64,000 nucleotides of DNA from Thermoplasmatales archaeon (lineage in GTDB: Archaea > Thermoplasmatota > E2 > DHVEG-1): contig DAOVGR010000004.1 in assembly GCA_030672305.1 (NCBI GenBank), positions 1 to 64,000 of the forward strand. Direction: 5' to 3'. Shown piece by piece: positions 48,977 to 58,784 of this stretch. Within the stretch, counting starts at the first letter, position 1, and every line of letters begins with the position of its first letter. Position numbers and translations under genes: made by a program. The notes under the pieces were generated by a model, which ran no database searches, was not told where the DNA came from, and saw only the letters and a program-made list of their open reading frames with translations.

Positions 48977-49583
48977 AAAAACAAATAAACTAATAGATGA
49001 AATTAAAAAAATTTCTAAAAGTTATTCAGAAATAGAAACCGTTATAGTATTTGGATCTGTAGCAAGAGATCAAGCAGGAAAAGAAAGTGATCTTGATGTT
49101 TGCTTTATTTTAAGAAAAGAAAATTCAAAAAATATTTTATCAAATCAAATACTTGGTTTTGAAAAAAAATATGACAAAAATATTAATGTGATTTTTACAA
49201 ATCCTTCATATAAACATCTAGATCGCCATTTCGTAGAAACTTTAATAAGAGAAGGAATTACAATTTATGGAAAGACACCAGATATTTCTATACAAAAACT
49301 TGAGCTTGAACCATATGAAATTATTAAATTTGATCTTAGTAATCTCAGTCAATCTGAAAAAATGAAAATAAAACGACTATTATATGGTATAAAAACAAAG
49401 AAAAAATATAAAAGCAAAATCTATGAGAGAGAACAAAAAGGATTGGTTGAAAAATTTAGAGGTTTAAGGATAGGTATTGCATCTATATTGATACCTGAAA
49501 AAAGGTCATGGGAACTTGAAAAAATTCTGAGAGAAAATGGAGTTTCCCTTAGGAAAATAACGATTTGGTTATCTAATCCTTGA
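48969..49583 (+). CDS. MNT-type minimal nucleotidyltransferase, putative antitoxin, with ~100 aa C-terminal extension
   Basis: ETVIVFGSVARDQAGKESDLDVCFIL (GSx10DxD motif). Confidence 0.85.
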   Translation: MDEKTNKLIDEIKKISKSYSEIETVIVFGSVARDQAGKESDLDVCFILRKENSKNILSNQILGFEKKYDKNINVIFTNPSYKHLDRHFVETLIREGITIYGKTPDISIQKLELEPYEIIKFDLSNLSQSEKMKIKRLLYGIKTKKKYKSKIYEREQKGLVEKFRGLRIGIASILIPEKRSWELEKILRENGVSLRKITIWLSNP

Positions 49584-49677
49584 CACCTATTGGTATGTTT
49601 CCGACTTAATTTTTATTACCACAATCTTTAAAATCCTAGAGCCGTTAGACCCTTTCCACTTGGAAATTACTCCTGTA

Positions 49678-49752
49678 GGGGCTTGTAGCTCAGCTAGGTA
49701 GAGCAATCGGCTCTTAACCGATTGGCCAGGGGTTCGAATCCCCTCAAGCCCG
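49678..49752 (+). tRNA. tRNA-Lys (anticodon CTT)
   Basis: GGGCTTG TA GCTC-AGCTAGGTA-GAGC A ATCGG-CTCTTAA-CCGAT TGGCC AGGGG-TTCGAAT-CCCCT CAAGCCC G. Confidence 0.96.
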
Positions 49753-49944
49753 CATTATTAAACAAAAAAATATGATAATTTTGATATTTTTTTAAATTAG
49801 TAAATTAAATAATGTAGAAAAAATTTCATATTAATACTTTAAATGAGCAATATTGTTGCATTATATATTAGATTTTTGAACTTATATTTTTTAGATAGAC
49901 TTATATTTTATTAAATAATACACTAGTACTGTTAAAGTTGGAGG

Positions 49945-50343
49945 ATGTACGTGAGGAGACTTACTACTTTGTTTGGTGAGAATGCAGGAAAGATTTGGTT
50001 AGCTCTTAATCAAGAAGGTTGTTCAAAAAAAGATAAAATTATGCAAATAACTAATCTTGACGAAGATAATTTTTATGCTGGAATTGGATGGCTTGCAAGA
50101 GAAAATAAGATTACTAAAGAAGATGAGGATTGCTTTAAACTTGGAACAACAAATTTAGAATCACAAATCGGAAACCATGCTGGCGTTATTTGGAAGATAC
50201 TTGATATCTGGGGCGATGCTGACCTAAAGACAGTCAAAAGATTATCAAACCTTGATGATAATGATCTTCAATCTGCTCTGGGTTGGCTTGTTAGAGAAGA
50301 TAAGATTGTTGTAAATGAGAATCAAAAATTTATCTTAAAATAA
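49945..50343 (+). CDS. Tandem winged-helix (DUF2582-like) protein
   Basis: Two repeats GENAGKIWLALNQEGCSKKDKIMQITNLDEDNFYAGIGWLARENKI / GNHAGVIWKILDIWGDADLKTVKRLSNLDDNDLQSALGWLVREDKI. Confidence 0.8.
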   Translation: MYVRRLTTLFGENAGKIWLALNQEGCSKKDKIMQITNLDEDNFYAGIGWLARENKITKEDEDCFKLGTTNLESQIGNHAGVIWKILDIWGDADLKTVKRLSNLDDNDLQSALGWLVREDKIVVNENQKFILK

Positions 50344-50453
50344 TCAAATTGATTTGAAAGAAACGTGAGGATTGAGAACTAAAATAAGGTCTTAATACAG
50401 ATACCTTTAGGTTAATTGAGAGTCTTAATAGTAATTAAAAGAGGATATAATAA

Positions 50454-51566
50454 ATGAGAGTGGCAATGATTGGCTGGGAATATCCACCGTTTAAAGCAGG
50501 TGGTCTTGCTACTCATTGCTATGGCCTTACTCGTAGCCTTGCAGATAAAGGAGTAAAAATAGATTTTTATATGCCAAAAACAAAACATGCTACGGGTAGT
50601 GATAAAACTAACTTGAATATTATTGAGGTTGGAGAGGCAGAAATCTTTCCTTATGATAGACCAGATAGCAAAGAACTTGCTGGGCAGTTCTACGATGCTG
50701 TTTATAGATATAACGACCTAGTGGTTTCAAGAGTAAAAGGCAAATATGATGCAATTCACTGTCACGATTGGCTAACAATGAAAGCAGGGATTACCTTGAA
50801 GGAGAAAACAAACGCCCCTCTTGTTGTTACTGTTCATTCTACTGAGTATGATCGTTCTGGATGGATTTATCCAAATCAATGGTTTATTGATATTGAACGA
50901 GAAGGAATGGAGAAAGCTGATAGAATAATTTCTGTCAGTCACTTTACAAAAAGAGTTATTGTCGAAAAATATGGTATCAATCCTGACAAGATTAGTGTTG
51001 TTCATAATGCAGTTTATCCAATTCCTGAGGGTCATAAAAAAGATATTGTATTATTCTTAGGAAGGCTTACAATACAGAAAGGTGCTGAATTTTTCCTACG
51101 TGCTGCTTATAAAGTAAAAGACTATGAGCCTGATGCTCGTTTTGTTGTAGCAGGTATTGGAGATATGTTACCTCGCTTGATTACTCAGGCTCTGGACTTG
51201 GGTATTTCTGATAAGGTGATTTTTACCGGACGTTTAACTGAAGAAGAAGTCAAACACATCTATGGAATATCTAGTGTTTATGTTATGCCATCTGTTAGTG
51301 AACCTTTTGGCATTACTGCACTTGAAGCAATATCTGCAGGAACTCCAACAATTGCATCTAAAACTGCTGGCTTTTCTGAGGCGTTCAATAACTGTCTAAG
51401 AGTAGATTTTTGGGATACAGATGAAATGGCAAACAAAATCATATCCTTGATTAGATATAAACCTCTGCATCAGACACTTTCCAAGGAAGGTAAACGGGAG
51501 ATAGAATTATTTACATGGGATAGGGTTGCAGATAAAACAATAGATGTTTATAATGGGGTAATATAG
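50454..51566 (+). CDS. GT4-family glycosyltransferase (glycogen synthase-like)
   Basis: WEYPPFKAGGLATHCYGLTRSLADKG, VLFLGRLTIQKG, VMPSVSEPFGITALEAISAGTPTI. Confidence 0.92.
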   Translation: MRVAMIGWEYPPFKAGGLATHCYGLTRSLADKGVKIDFYMPKTKHATGSDKTNLNIIEVGEAEIFPYDRPDSKELAGQFYDAVYRYNDLVVSRVKGKYDAIHCHDWLTMKAGITLKEKTNAPLVVTVHSTEYDRSGWIYPNQWFIDIEREGMEKADRIISVSHFTKRVIVEKYGINPDKISVVHNAVYPIPEGHKKDIVLFLGRLTIQKGAEFFLRAAYKVKDYEPDARFVVAGIGDMLPRLITQALDLGISDKVIFTGRLTEEEVKHIYGISSVYVMPSVSEPFGITALEAISAGTPTIASKTAGFSEAFNNCLRVDFWDTDEMANKIISLIRYKPLHQTLSKEGKREIELFTWDRVADKTIDVYNGVI

Positions 51567-51567
51567 G

Positions 51568-52749
51568 ATGCCATCAATCTGCTTTTATTTCGAAGTTCAT
51601 CAACCGATGAGGTTGAATAAGTTTTCAGTATTTAATATTGGAAATAAGAATTCCAAATCTTCATATTTTGATCGACAGTTGAACAAAGATATATTTATAA
51701 AAGTTGCAAAGAAATGCTATCTTCCAACAAACAATTTACTTCTTGATCTTATCAATAAATATGATGGAAAGTTCCGCATATCATTTAGCCTTACCGGAAC
51801 CTTTATTGAATACTGTGAACAGTTCATACCCGAAGTAATTGATAGTTTTAAAGCTCTTTTTAAAACCGGTGCAGTGGATATGATTGAGGAGACCTATTAT
51901 CACTCTTTATCATCATTATATGATAATATGGATGAGTTTGAAGAACAGGTGAAAATGCATAGTAAAATGATTAAAAGATTATTTAACTATAAACCAAGAG
52001 TTTTTCGTAATACAGAGGCAATCTATGATAATCGAATTGCAAAAAAAGTTACAGAAATGGGATATAAGGGAACTATTACTGAGGGAACAGAAAAAATTCT
52101 ACAATGGCGCTCTGCAAATTATTTATACAAACCAATAAATACTAATTTGAAAGTACTTCTCAGAAACTACACACTAAGTGATGATGTTGGTTTTAGATTT
52201 TCTGCTCGGCAATGGCCGGGCCATCCATTAACCGCTGATAAATATGCAAATTGGATGGCGAAATCTGAGGGAGATCTTATCAACTTATTCATGGATTATG
52301 AGACTTTTGGAGAACATCATTGGACTGACACAGGAATATTTGAATTTTTAAAACATTTTCCAGGAGAGGCACTTAAGCATGATCACCTTGATTTTGTAAC
52401 TGTCCGTGAAGCAATTGAAAGATATGAGCCTGTTGGTGAGATTGATGTTCCATGGGCGATTTCATGGGCTGATGCTGATCGTGATGTATCGACCTGGCTT
52501 GGAAATGATATGCAAATTGCCTGCTTCAACGAATTAAAAAATATAGGTAAAAAAATAAAAGATACAGGTGACCAAGACTTATTAAATACATGGCGCCGGT
52601 TGCAGACTTCGGATCATCTTTACTATGTTTCTACAAAGGGCATGGAGGATGGGGATGTCCATAAATATTTTAGCCCATATGATGGTCCATATGATGGTTT
52701 TATTAATTACATGAACATCCTACAAGATTTTAAACATAAACTATATTAG
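51568..52749 (+). CDS. GH57-family alpha-amylase-like glycoside hydrolase
   Basis: ICFYFEVHQPMRLNKF, LFMDYETFGEHHW, VPWAISWADADRDVSTWLGNDMQ. Confidence 0.93.
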   Translation: MPSICFYFEVHQPMRLNKFSVFNIGNKNSKSSYFDRQLNKDIFIKVAKKCYLPTNNLLLDLINKYDGKFRISFSLTGTFIEYCEQFIPEVIDSFKALFKTGAVDMIEETYYHSLSSLYDNMDEFEEQVKMHSKMIKRLFNYKPRVFRNTEAIYDNRIAKKVTEMGYKGTITEGTEKILQWRSANYLYKPINTNLKVLLRNYTLSDDVGFRFSARQWPGHPLTADKYANWMAKSEGDLINLFMDYETFGEHHWTDTGIFEFLKHFPGEALKHDHLDFVTVREAIERYEPVGEIDVPWAISWADADRDVSTWLGNDMQIACFNELKNIGKKIKDTGDQDLLNTWRRLQTSDHLYYVSTKGMEDGDVHKYFSPYDGPYDGFINYMNILQDFKHKLY

Positions 52750-52753
52750 CGTT

Positions 52754-54010
52754 GTGAGGAGAGCAATATTGAAAATCGCACATTTTTCCTGGGAGTTTCC
52801 ACCAGTAATCTATGGAGGTCTTGGTACATTTGCTGCTGAAATTACTCAGAAACAAGAATATTTTGGTAATGAAGTAACTGTTTTTTCTTTGAACCAAGAT
52901 AATAAATATAAAACCTATGAAAAATGGAATGGTATAGATATATATAGACCAAAGATTTTAGATTTTACACAGACATTTAACTTATTTGCAGCTAATGAAC
53001 TTCGCTCTTGGGGAACTAATCTCAAATTTTTTGCAGATGTTGTAAGCTACAATACAATATCTGCTTCTCAACTTGTTAACGTACTTGTAAAAAAGAATAA
53101 CAAAAACTATGATATTATTGATGCACATGATTGGCTTGGAATAATCGGTGGAATGGTCATAAAAAAAGAACTTAACATTCCTCTTGTTTTTCATGTACAC
53201 TCAACAGAATATGGAAGATCTATTGGTGATGGTTCTCATACGATTAAAAACATTGAATATGATGGTGGACAGGTTGCAGATCGCGTAATAACTGTTTCAT
53301 ATTCAATGAAGGAGGAACTAGAAAAACTGGGATATCCATCAGAAAAAATTAGAGTTTGTTGGAATGGTGTTGATCCAGCTAAATATGATCCAGAAAAAGT
53401 ATCAGAGGAGGAAAAAAATCAACTACGAAGAAGATATGGAATTAATAACAATGAAAATATGCTGTTTTTTATCGGGCGTCTAGTAACAGTAAAAGGAATA
53501 TATAATCTTGTTAAAGCAATGCCAAGCATATTAGAAGATTTCCCGAACTCAAAACTTGTTATATTAGGTATAGGAGATATGGAATGGGAATTAAAATCAC
53601 TTTCTAAAGAATTAAACATCCAAGACAACATAATCTTTAGAACAGAATTTATTGATGAAAAGGATAGAATTATTCATTATGCAGCTTCTGACTGTGTAAT
53701 ACTTCCATCAAGTTATGAACCATTTGGTATTGTATGCACAGAATCAATGTCAATGGCAAAACCAACAGTTGTTGGAGCCAATGGAACAAGTGGATTTAGG
53801 GAACAAATCGTTCCAGATGGCGATAAGAAATGTGGGATTCATATAAATCCTCATGATCCAAATGACATAGCATGGGGTGTCAAAGAGATATTAAAACTTG
53901 AAGATAAGGGTAGATTAATTGGAAAAAATGCACGTGAGAGAGTAATTGATACTTTCAGTTGGGATTCAGTTACAAAAAGAACATTAGATATTTACAAAGA
54001 ATTACTTTAG
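52754..54010 (+). CDS. GT4/GT5-like glycogen synthase
   Basis: AHFSWEFPPVIYGGLGTFAAEITQ, VILPSSYEPFGIVCTESMSMAKPTVVGANGTSGF. Confidence 0.92.
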   Translation: MRRAILKIAHFSWEFPPVIYGGLGTFAAEITQKQEYFGNEVTVFSLNQDNKYKTYEKWNGIDIYRPKILDFTQTFNLFAANELRSWGTNLKFFADVVSYNTISASQLVNVLVKKNNKNYDIIDAHDWLGIIGGMVIKKELNIPLVFHVHSTEYGRSIGDGSHTIKNIEYDGGQVADRVITVSYSMKEELEKLGYPSEKIRVCWNGVDPAKYDPEKVSEEEKNQLRRRYGINNNENMLFFIGRLVTVKGIYNLVKAMPSILEDFPNSKLVILGIGDMEWELKSLSKELNIQDNIIFRTEFIDEKDRIIHYAASDCVILPSSYEPFGIVCTESMSMAKPTVVGANGTSGFREQIVPDGDKKCGIHINPHDPNDIAWGVKEILKLEDKGRLIGKNARERVIDTFSWDSVTKRTLDIYKELL

Positions 54011-54017
54011 AAGACCT

Positions 54018-55883
54018 ATGCGAGAATGGATTGTAACAAATGGCCTTGGCGGTTATGCTTCTTTAACCTATCAAAATACAAATACTCGAAAGTTTCATGG
54101 TTTACTTATTTCTAGTTTAAATCCACCTGCTGAAAGATGGGTTTTTGTTTCAAATATACTTGATCAATTTCAAACAAAGAAAAAGGAATATGATTTGAAG
54201 GATTACAAATGCAATTTTAATTTTGATTTGTTTCCATCGTTTTCTTATGATATTAACAAAGTAAAAATTAAAAAAACTGTATTTATGGAAAATGGAAAAA
54301 ATACAACTATTATAAGATATAAAATTAAAACAGCTAAACCAATAACAATTATTCATAATCCAATAATTAACTCTAGACATTTTTATGATGTTAATAAACA
54401 TAGATACCTTACATTTGATTATGAAGTAAGTATAGATGGAATCAAAATTAAGCCAAGAAATATAGATAAAACAATAAAAATATCGCTTAAGGATTCTGAT
54501 TTTTATCCATTAGATTATTGGGAAGAGCTATATTACGAAAATGATCTTGAAAGAAATGAATCTTGGGTAGATAATAATGTTCAAATAGGACAATTTAAAA
54601 AGACTATTAAAAAATCAGACGAGTATTTTTTGATTTTGTCCACTGAAGAAAATATTAATATCAATCCTTTAGAAGTTTATTTAAAGGAAAAGAAACGGAA
54701 AAATGAATTAATAGACCAAGCAAATCTTCCCTCAAAGTTTAATAAATTAGTTATTTCAACTGATAATTTCATTGTAAGAAAAGGAGATGGTAAATCTATA
54801 ATAGCTGGATATCATTGGTTTGCAGACTGGGGTCGAGATACATTAATTTCACTTCCGGGTCTAACTCTTGTTACTAAGAGATACAATGATGCTAAACAAA
54901 TACTTCGGAATTTTAGTAAATATCTGAGAAATGGATTAATACCAAATACATTCATAGACAAAGATTCAACAATTCTTTATAATACTGTTGATGCTTCATT
55001 ATGGTATATAGATAGGGTTTATCAGTATCTCAAGTATACAAATGATCGATATTTTTTAAGTGAGATATGGAATTCAATTCAATCGATTATTGAATCATAC
55101 AAAAACGGAACTGATTTTGATATAAAAATGGATGAAGATTTTCTCATTAGTCATGCTCCGGGTTTAACATGGATGGATATAAAAATTAATGATTATTATC
55201 CAACTCCTCGATCAAGAAAAGCAGTTGAAATACAGGCTCTATGGTATAATGCACTCAGAATTATGAGTAATCTTGCTCAGCTTTCAGGAAGAGAAGATCC
55301 ATATTTTGATTTATCTGAAAAAGTAAAAGAAAGCTTTAATCAACAATATGATAAACAATATGATGTTATTGATACAAAAGATATTTCATTTAGACCAAAT
55401 CAGATCTTTCTAGTTTCCCTTGATTATTCTATGATTGACGAAATTCTCCAGAATATAATCGTAAACGATGTTCAGGAGAAATTGCTTACAATTTTTGGAT
55501 TAAGAACACTTTCACCTGACGACCCAAATTATAAAGGAAAATATATTGGAGATTATAATAAGGATATTGCGTATCATAATGGAACAGTTTGGCCTTGGCT
55601 ACTTGGTCCATTTATTAAGGCTTTTTTAAAAGTAAGAAAGTATGATTATGCAAGTCGTAAATATGCTTATAATAATTTTTTAAAACCGATGTTTGAAGTA
55701 TTTGATGAAAAATGGGATGGTTCTATAAATGAAATTTTTGATGGAGATCCAATATATGTTCCTAGAGGGTGCATATCTCAAGCGTGGAGTGTGGCTGAAA
55801 TCCTTCGGGCCTGGGTTGAAGATATAAATTATATACCTCCACTAAATGAAAAAATCTTTGAATTACCTGAAATATGCATTTAA
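54018..55883 (+). CDS. Glycogen debranching enzyme (amylo-alpha-1,6-glucosidase family)
   Basis: EWIVTNGLGGYASLTYQNTNTRKFHGLLI, IIAGYHWFADWGRDTLISLPGL, YHNGTVWPWLLGPFIKAFLK. Confidence 0.94.
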   Translation: MREWIVTNGLGGYASLTYQNTNTRKFHGLLISSLNPPAERWVFVSNILDQFQTKKKEYDLKDYKCNFNFDLFPSFSYDINKVKIKKTVFMENGKNTTIIRYKIKTAKPITIIHNPIINSRHFYDVNKHRYLTFDYEVSIDGIKIKPRNIDKTIKISLKDSDFYPLDYWEELYYENDLERNESWVDNNVQIGQFKKTIKKSDEYFLILSTEENININPLEVYLKEKKRKNELIDQANLPSKFNKLVISTDNFIVRKGDGKSIIAGYHWFADWGRDTLISLPGLTLVTKRYNDAKQILRNFSKYLRNGLIPNTFIDKDSTILYNTVDASLWYIDRVYQYLKYTNDRYFLSEIWNSIQSIIESYKNGTDFDIKMDEDFLISHAPGLTWMDIKINDYYPTPRSRKAVEIQALWYNALRIMSNLAQLSGREDPYFDLSEKVKESFNQQYDKQYDVIDTKDISFRPNQIFLVSLDYSMIDEILQNIIVNDVQEKLLTIFGLRTLSPDDPNYKGKYIGDYNKDIAYHNGTVWPWLLGPFIKAFLKVRKYDYASRKYAYNNFLKPMFEVFDEKWDGSINEIFDGDPIYVPRGCISQAWSVAEILRAWVEDINYIPPLNEKIFELPEICI

Positions 55884-57560
55884 AACATATTGTTGAATCA
55901 TTCGATTTGTATTAAAAAAAGATGCATTAATAGCAATACAACTTCTCATTGTTCTAATCCAATTATCCCTGTCATTATAAAATTTTGGAATAATCCAGTT
56001 CTCAAGTTTATCGTACAAGTCATTTTTATCTATTTCATCATCAGATTCTGCTTTATCTGTTTTCTCAGGTCCTATCGCCCATCCTGTGATATTTTCAATA
56101 CATCCCTCAAGCCACCAACCATCCAAAGTGCTAAACTGAGGAACTCCATTATGAGCAGCTTTCATACCAGATGTTCCAGAAGCCTCCTTGGGTCTTCTAG
56201 GTGTATTTAGCCATAGATCTACTCCTGAAGTCATCATTTTTCCAATATTTATATCATAATTATTTATGAATGTAATTTTAACATTGTTATCAATTGTCTT
56301 CATAACCTTAAAGATTTTTTTAATTGCATCTTTTCCAGAATAATCCTTTGGATGGGCTTTCCCTGCAAATATTATCTGAATAGGTCCTATCTTTTCAGCA
56401 ATTTGCATTAATCTATTAGGATTAGATATTATAAGATCAGGTCTTTTATATTGTGTTTGTCTACGGCCGAATCCTACAGTAAAATCATCATAATTCATAT
56501 TAACGTCAGACTGTTTGTTTACAAAGTCGATAAGTTCTTTTTTTGCCTCCTGGTGAGCGTTCCATATTTCCGTTTTTTGTATACTTTGTGCAGATCGAAG
56601 AATATATGGGTCAGATCGCCAACCTGGCATATGTTTATCAAAAAGTCTCTTGAATGGCTCAGAAACCCAGGTTGTAGAATGAACACCATTTGTAATTGAA
56701 TCTATTGAGTAACCTGGAAACATCATCCTTGATACCTCACCATGTTTTTTTGCAACACCATTTACATAGTGACTAAAAAATAGTGCTAATTTAGTCATGT
56801 TTAACTTGTGTTCAAATGTTATGTCATCCAGAATGAAATCAGGAAGAATATTTCCAAGCATTGATTTTACAATTGAAAGATCATATTGATCATGTCCTGC
56901 AGCAACAGGAGTATGAGTAGTGAACACACATTCATCTCTTACTTTTTCTACATCGTTTAACTGATCATAGAGTTCAAGAGTACCAAGAGCTGCATGTCCT
57001 TCATTCATATGATATCTATCAATGGTAGTATATCCAAGGGCCTGCAGCATTCGGACTCCACCGATTCCAAGAATAATTTCCTGGGCAAGACGATATTTAT
57101 GATCTCCTCCATAAAGATACTTAGTCAATGCTTTATCCCATTCGCTGTTTCCTTCTATGTTTGTATCAAGAAAAAAAACAGGGACGATAAATCCGCTAAT
57201 ACCTTTCACCTTATAATACCATACACGGATTTTAACATCCCTACTATCGATTTTTACCTCAGTTTTAGCAGGAAGCAGTTTTAGATAATTTGAAACTTCA
57301 AACTGCATTGGTAATTCGATTTGATTTCCATTTTCATCTAATTTTTGATAAAAATATCCCATTTCAGAAAGGAGAGTTACGCCTACTACTGGGACATTTA
57401 GATCAGCACATGATTTGATTGTATCACCCGCGAGGATTCCAAGACCGCCACTATAAGTTGGAATATTTTCATCTATACCAATCTCCATAGAAAAATAGGC
57501 AATCTTTGGTTTACCAGTAATCTTATCAGTTTTCTTCTTATCTTCTAGACTATCAGGCAT
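55863..57560 (-). CDS. glgP: Alpha-glucan phosphorylase (GT35)
   Basis: IAYFSMEIGIDENIPTYSGGLGILAGDTIKS, HMNEGHAAL, KEASGTSGMKAAHNGVPQFSTLDGWWLEG; 3' end overlaps convergent debranching enzyme by 21 bp. Confidence 0.95.
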   Translation of the reverse strand: MPDSLEDKKKTDKITGKPKIAYFSMEIGIDENIPTYSGGLGILAGDTIKSCADLNVPVVGVTLLSEMGYFYQKLDENGNQIELPMQFEVSNYLKLLPAKTEVKIDSRDVKIRVWYYKVKGISGFIVPVFFLDTNIEGNSEWDKALTKYLYGGDHKYRLAQEIILGIGGVRMLQALGYTTIDRYHMNEGHAALGTLELYDQLNDVEKVRDECVFTTHTPVAAGHDQYDLSIVKSMLGNILPDFILDDITFEHKLNMTKLALFFSHYVNGVAKKHGEVSRMMFPGYSIDSITNGVHSTTWVSEPFKRLFDKHMPGWRSDPYILRSAQSIQKTEIWNAHQEAKKELIDFVNKQSDVNMNYDDFTVGFGRRQTQYKRPDLIISNPNRLMQIAEKIGPIQIIFAGKAHPKDYSGKDAIKKIFKVMKTIDNNVKITFINNYDINIGKMMTSGVDLWLNTPRRPKEASGTSGMKAAHNGVPQFSTLDGWWLEGCIENITGWAIGPEKTDKAESDDEIDKNDLYDKLENWIIPKFYNDRDNWIRTMRSCIAINASFFNTNRMIQQYVLNAYFR

Positions 57561-57697
57561 TTATCTCTCCTTTTTTCACATTCCACCATTCAATGTAATA
57601 ACAGGGTTCTTAAAAATATTTCATTTTATTTTTAACATATAATGGTATCATTTATAAGTATGTTTGATATACAAAATATTTAAACAGATAGAGTGGG

Positions 57698-57946
57698 ATG
57701 TTTATAATGTCTGATAAAATTTGTAATATTTGTAGTAAAAAAATTGATCTTAATGATCATCCTCTTGGATTAGTATTTGAAGATCAAGTCTTTATTTGTC
57801 AGGATTGCAGTATAAAGCATTCACAAAAAGAATTATCAAGATTATCAAAGACTATAATGCAGTGTCCAACCAATGGTATGCCAATTGCACTTTGGATAAT
57901 TCATGAACAAAACAGAGACAAGACAATGATGACTGTAAAAAAATAA
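57698..57946 (+). CDS. Small zinc-finger protein
   Basis: KICNICSKKIDLNDHPLGLVFEDQVFICQDCSIKHS two CxxC knuckles. Confidence 0.75.
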   Translation: MFIMSDKICNICSKKIDLNDHPLGLVFEDQVFICQDCSIKHSQKELSRLSKTIMQCPTNGMPIALWIIHEQNRDKTMMTVKK

Positions 57947-58001
57947 AATATTTAATCTTTTTATGAAAATCCTTTTTAGAGTATAATTTATTCAGCAGAA
58001 T

Positions 58002-58784
58002 ATGTATATTATCAAATTTGGCGGTAGTGTAATTACCAACAAAACAAAAGAAAATTGCTTCAAACAAGAAGTAGTTGATGATTTAGTTAAAGCAATAAAA
58101 AAAGCAAATAAAGAGACAATAATTATTCATGGTGCAGGTTCATTTGGTCATATCATTGCAGATAAATACAATTTAAATAAAGGCCATAAGTCAAGTGATC
58201 AACTGCTTGGTTTTTCCCTTACACATGGAATGGTTCAAAAATTAAATTCCTTGGTTTTAGATTCATTACATAATAATGGTATACCCGCTGTATCAATACC
58301 TCCTCACTCTTCTTTAATATTGAACAATCATAATCCTTTAAAATTTGATTATATTATTTTTAAAGAATATCTTGACATGGGTTTTACACCAGTTACTTTT
58401 GGAGATGTTGTACTTGATAAAAAATTAGGTTTTTCTATTTGCTCTGGGGATCTTTTAATGCTACTTCTTGCTGAAAACCTCGAACCAGAAAAGACAATTT
58501 TTGTTATAGATGAAGATGGTTTTTTTACTTCAAATCCAAAAGAAGATAAAAATGCAGAATTAATTGAATCAGCAACAAAAGACCAGTTAAATGGATATGT
58601 GGCATCAAAAGATAGACATGCTGATGTAACTGGAGGTATGCAAGGAAAAATTGAAACAATAAAAAAAATAGCAGAACTAGGTATTGATACAATTTTGCTA
58701 AATGGTAATAAACCTGATAGATTATTCAAGGTCTTAAATGGAGAAAAAACCAAGTCCACAATTATAACTGGAGGTCAGAAATGA
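58002..58784 (+). CDS. ipk: Isopentenyl phosphate kinase
   Basis: MYIIKFGGSVITNKTKEN, IIIHGAGSFGHIIADKYNLNKG; adjacent to fni and idsA. Confidence 0.94.
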   Translation: MYIIKFGGSVITNKTKENCFKQEVVDDLVKAIKKANKETIIIHGAGSFGHIIADKYNLNKGHKSSDQLLGFSLTHGMVQKLNSLVLDSLHNNGIPAVSIPPHSSLILNNHNPLKFDYIIFKEYLDMGFTPVTFGDVVLDKKLGFSICSGDLLMLLLAENLEPEKTIFVIDEDGFFTSNPKEDKNAELIESATKDQLNGYVASKDRHADVTGGMQGKIETIKKIAELGIDTILLNGNKPDRLFKVLNGEKTKSTIITGGQK

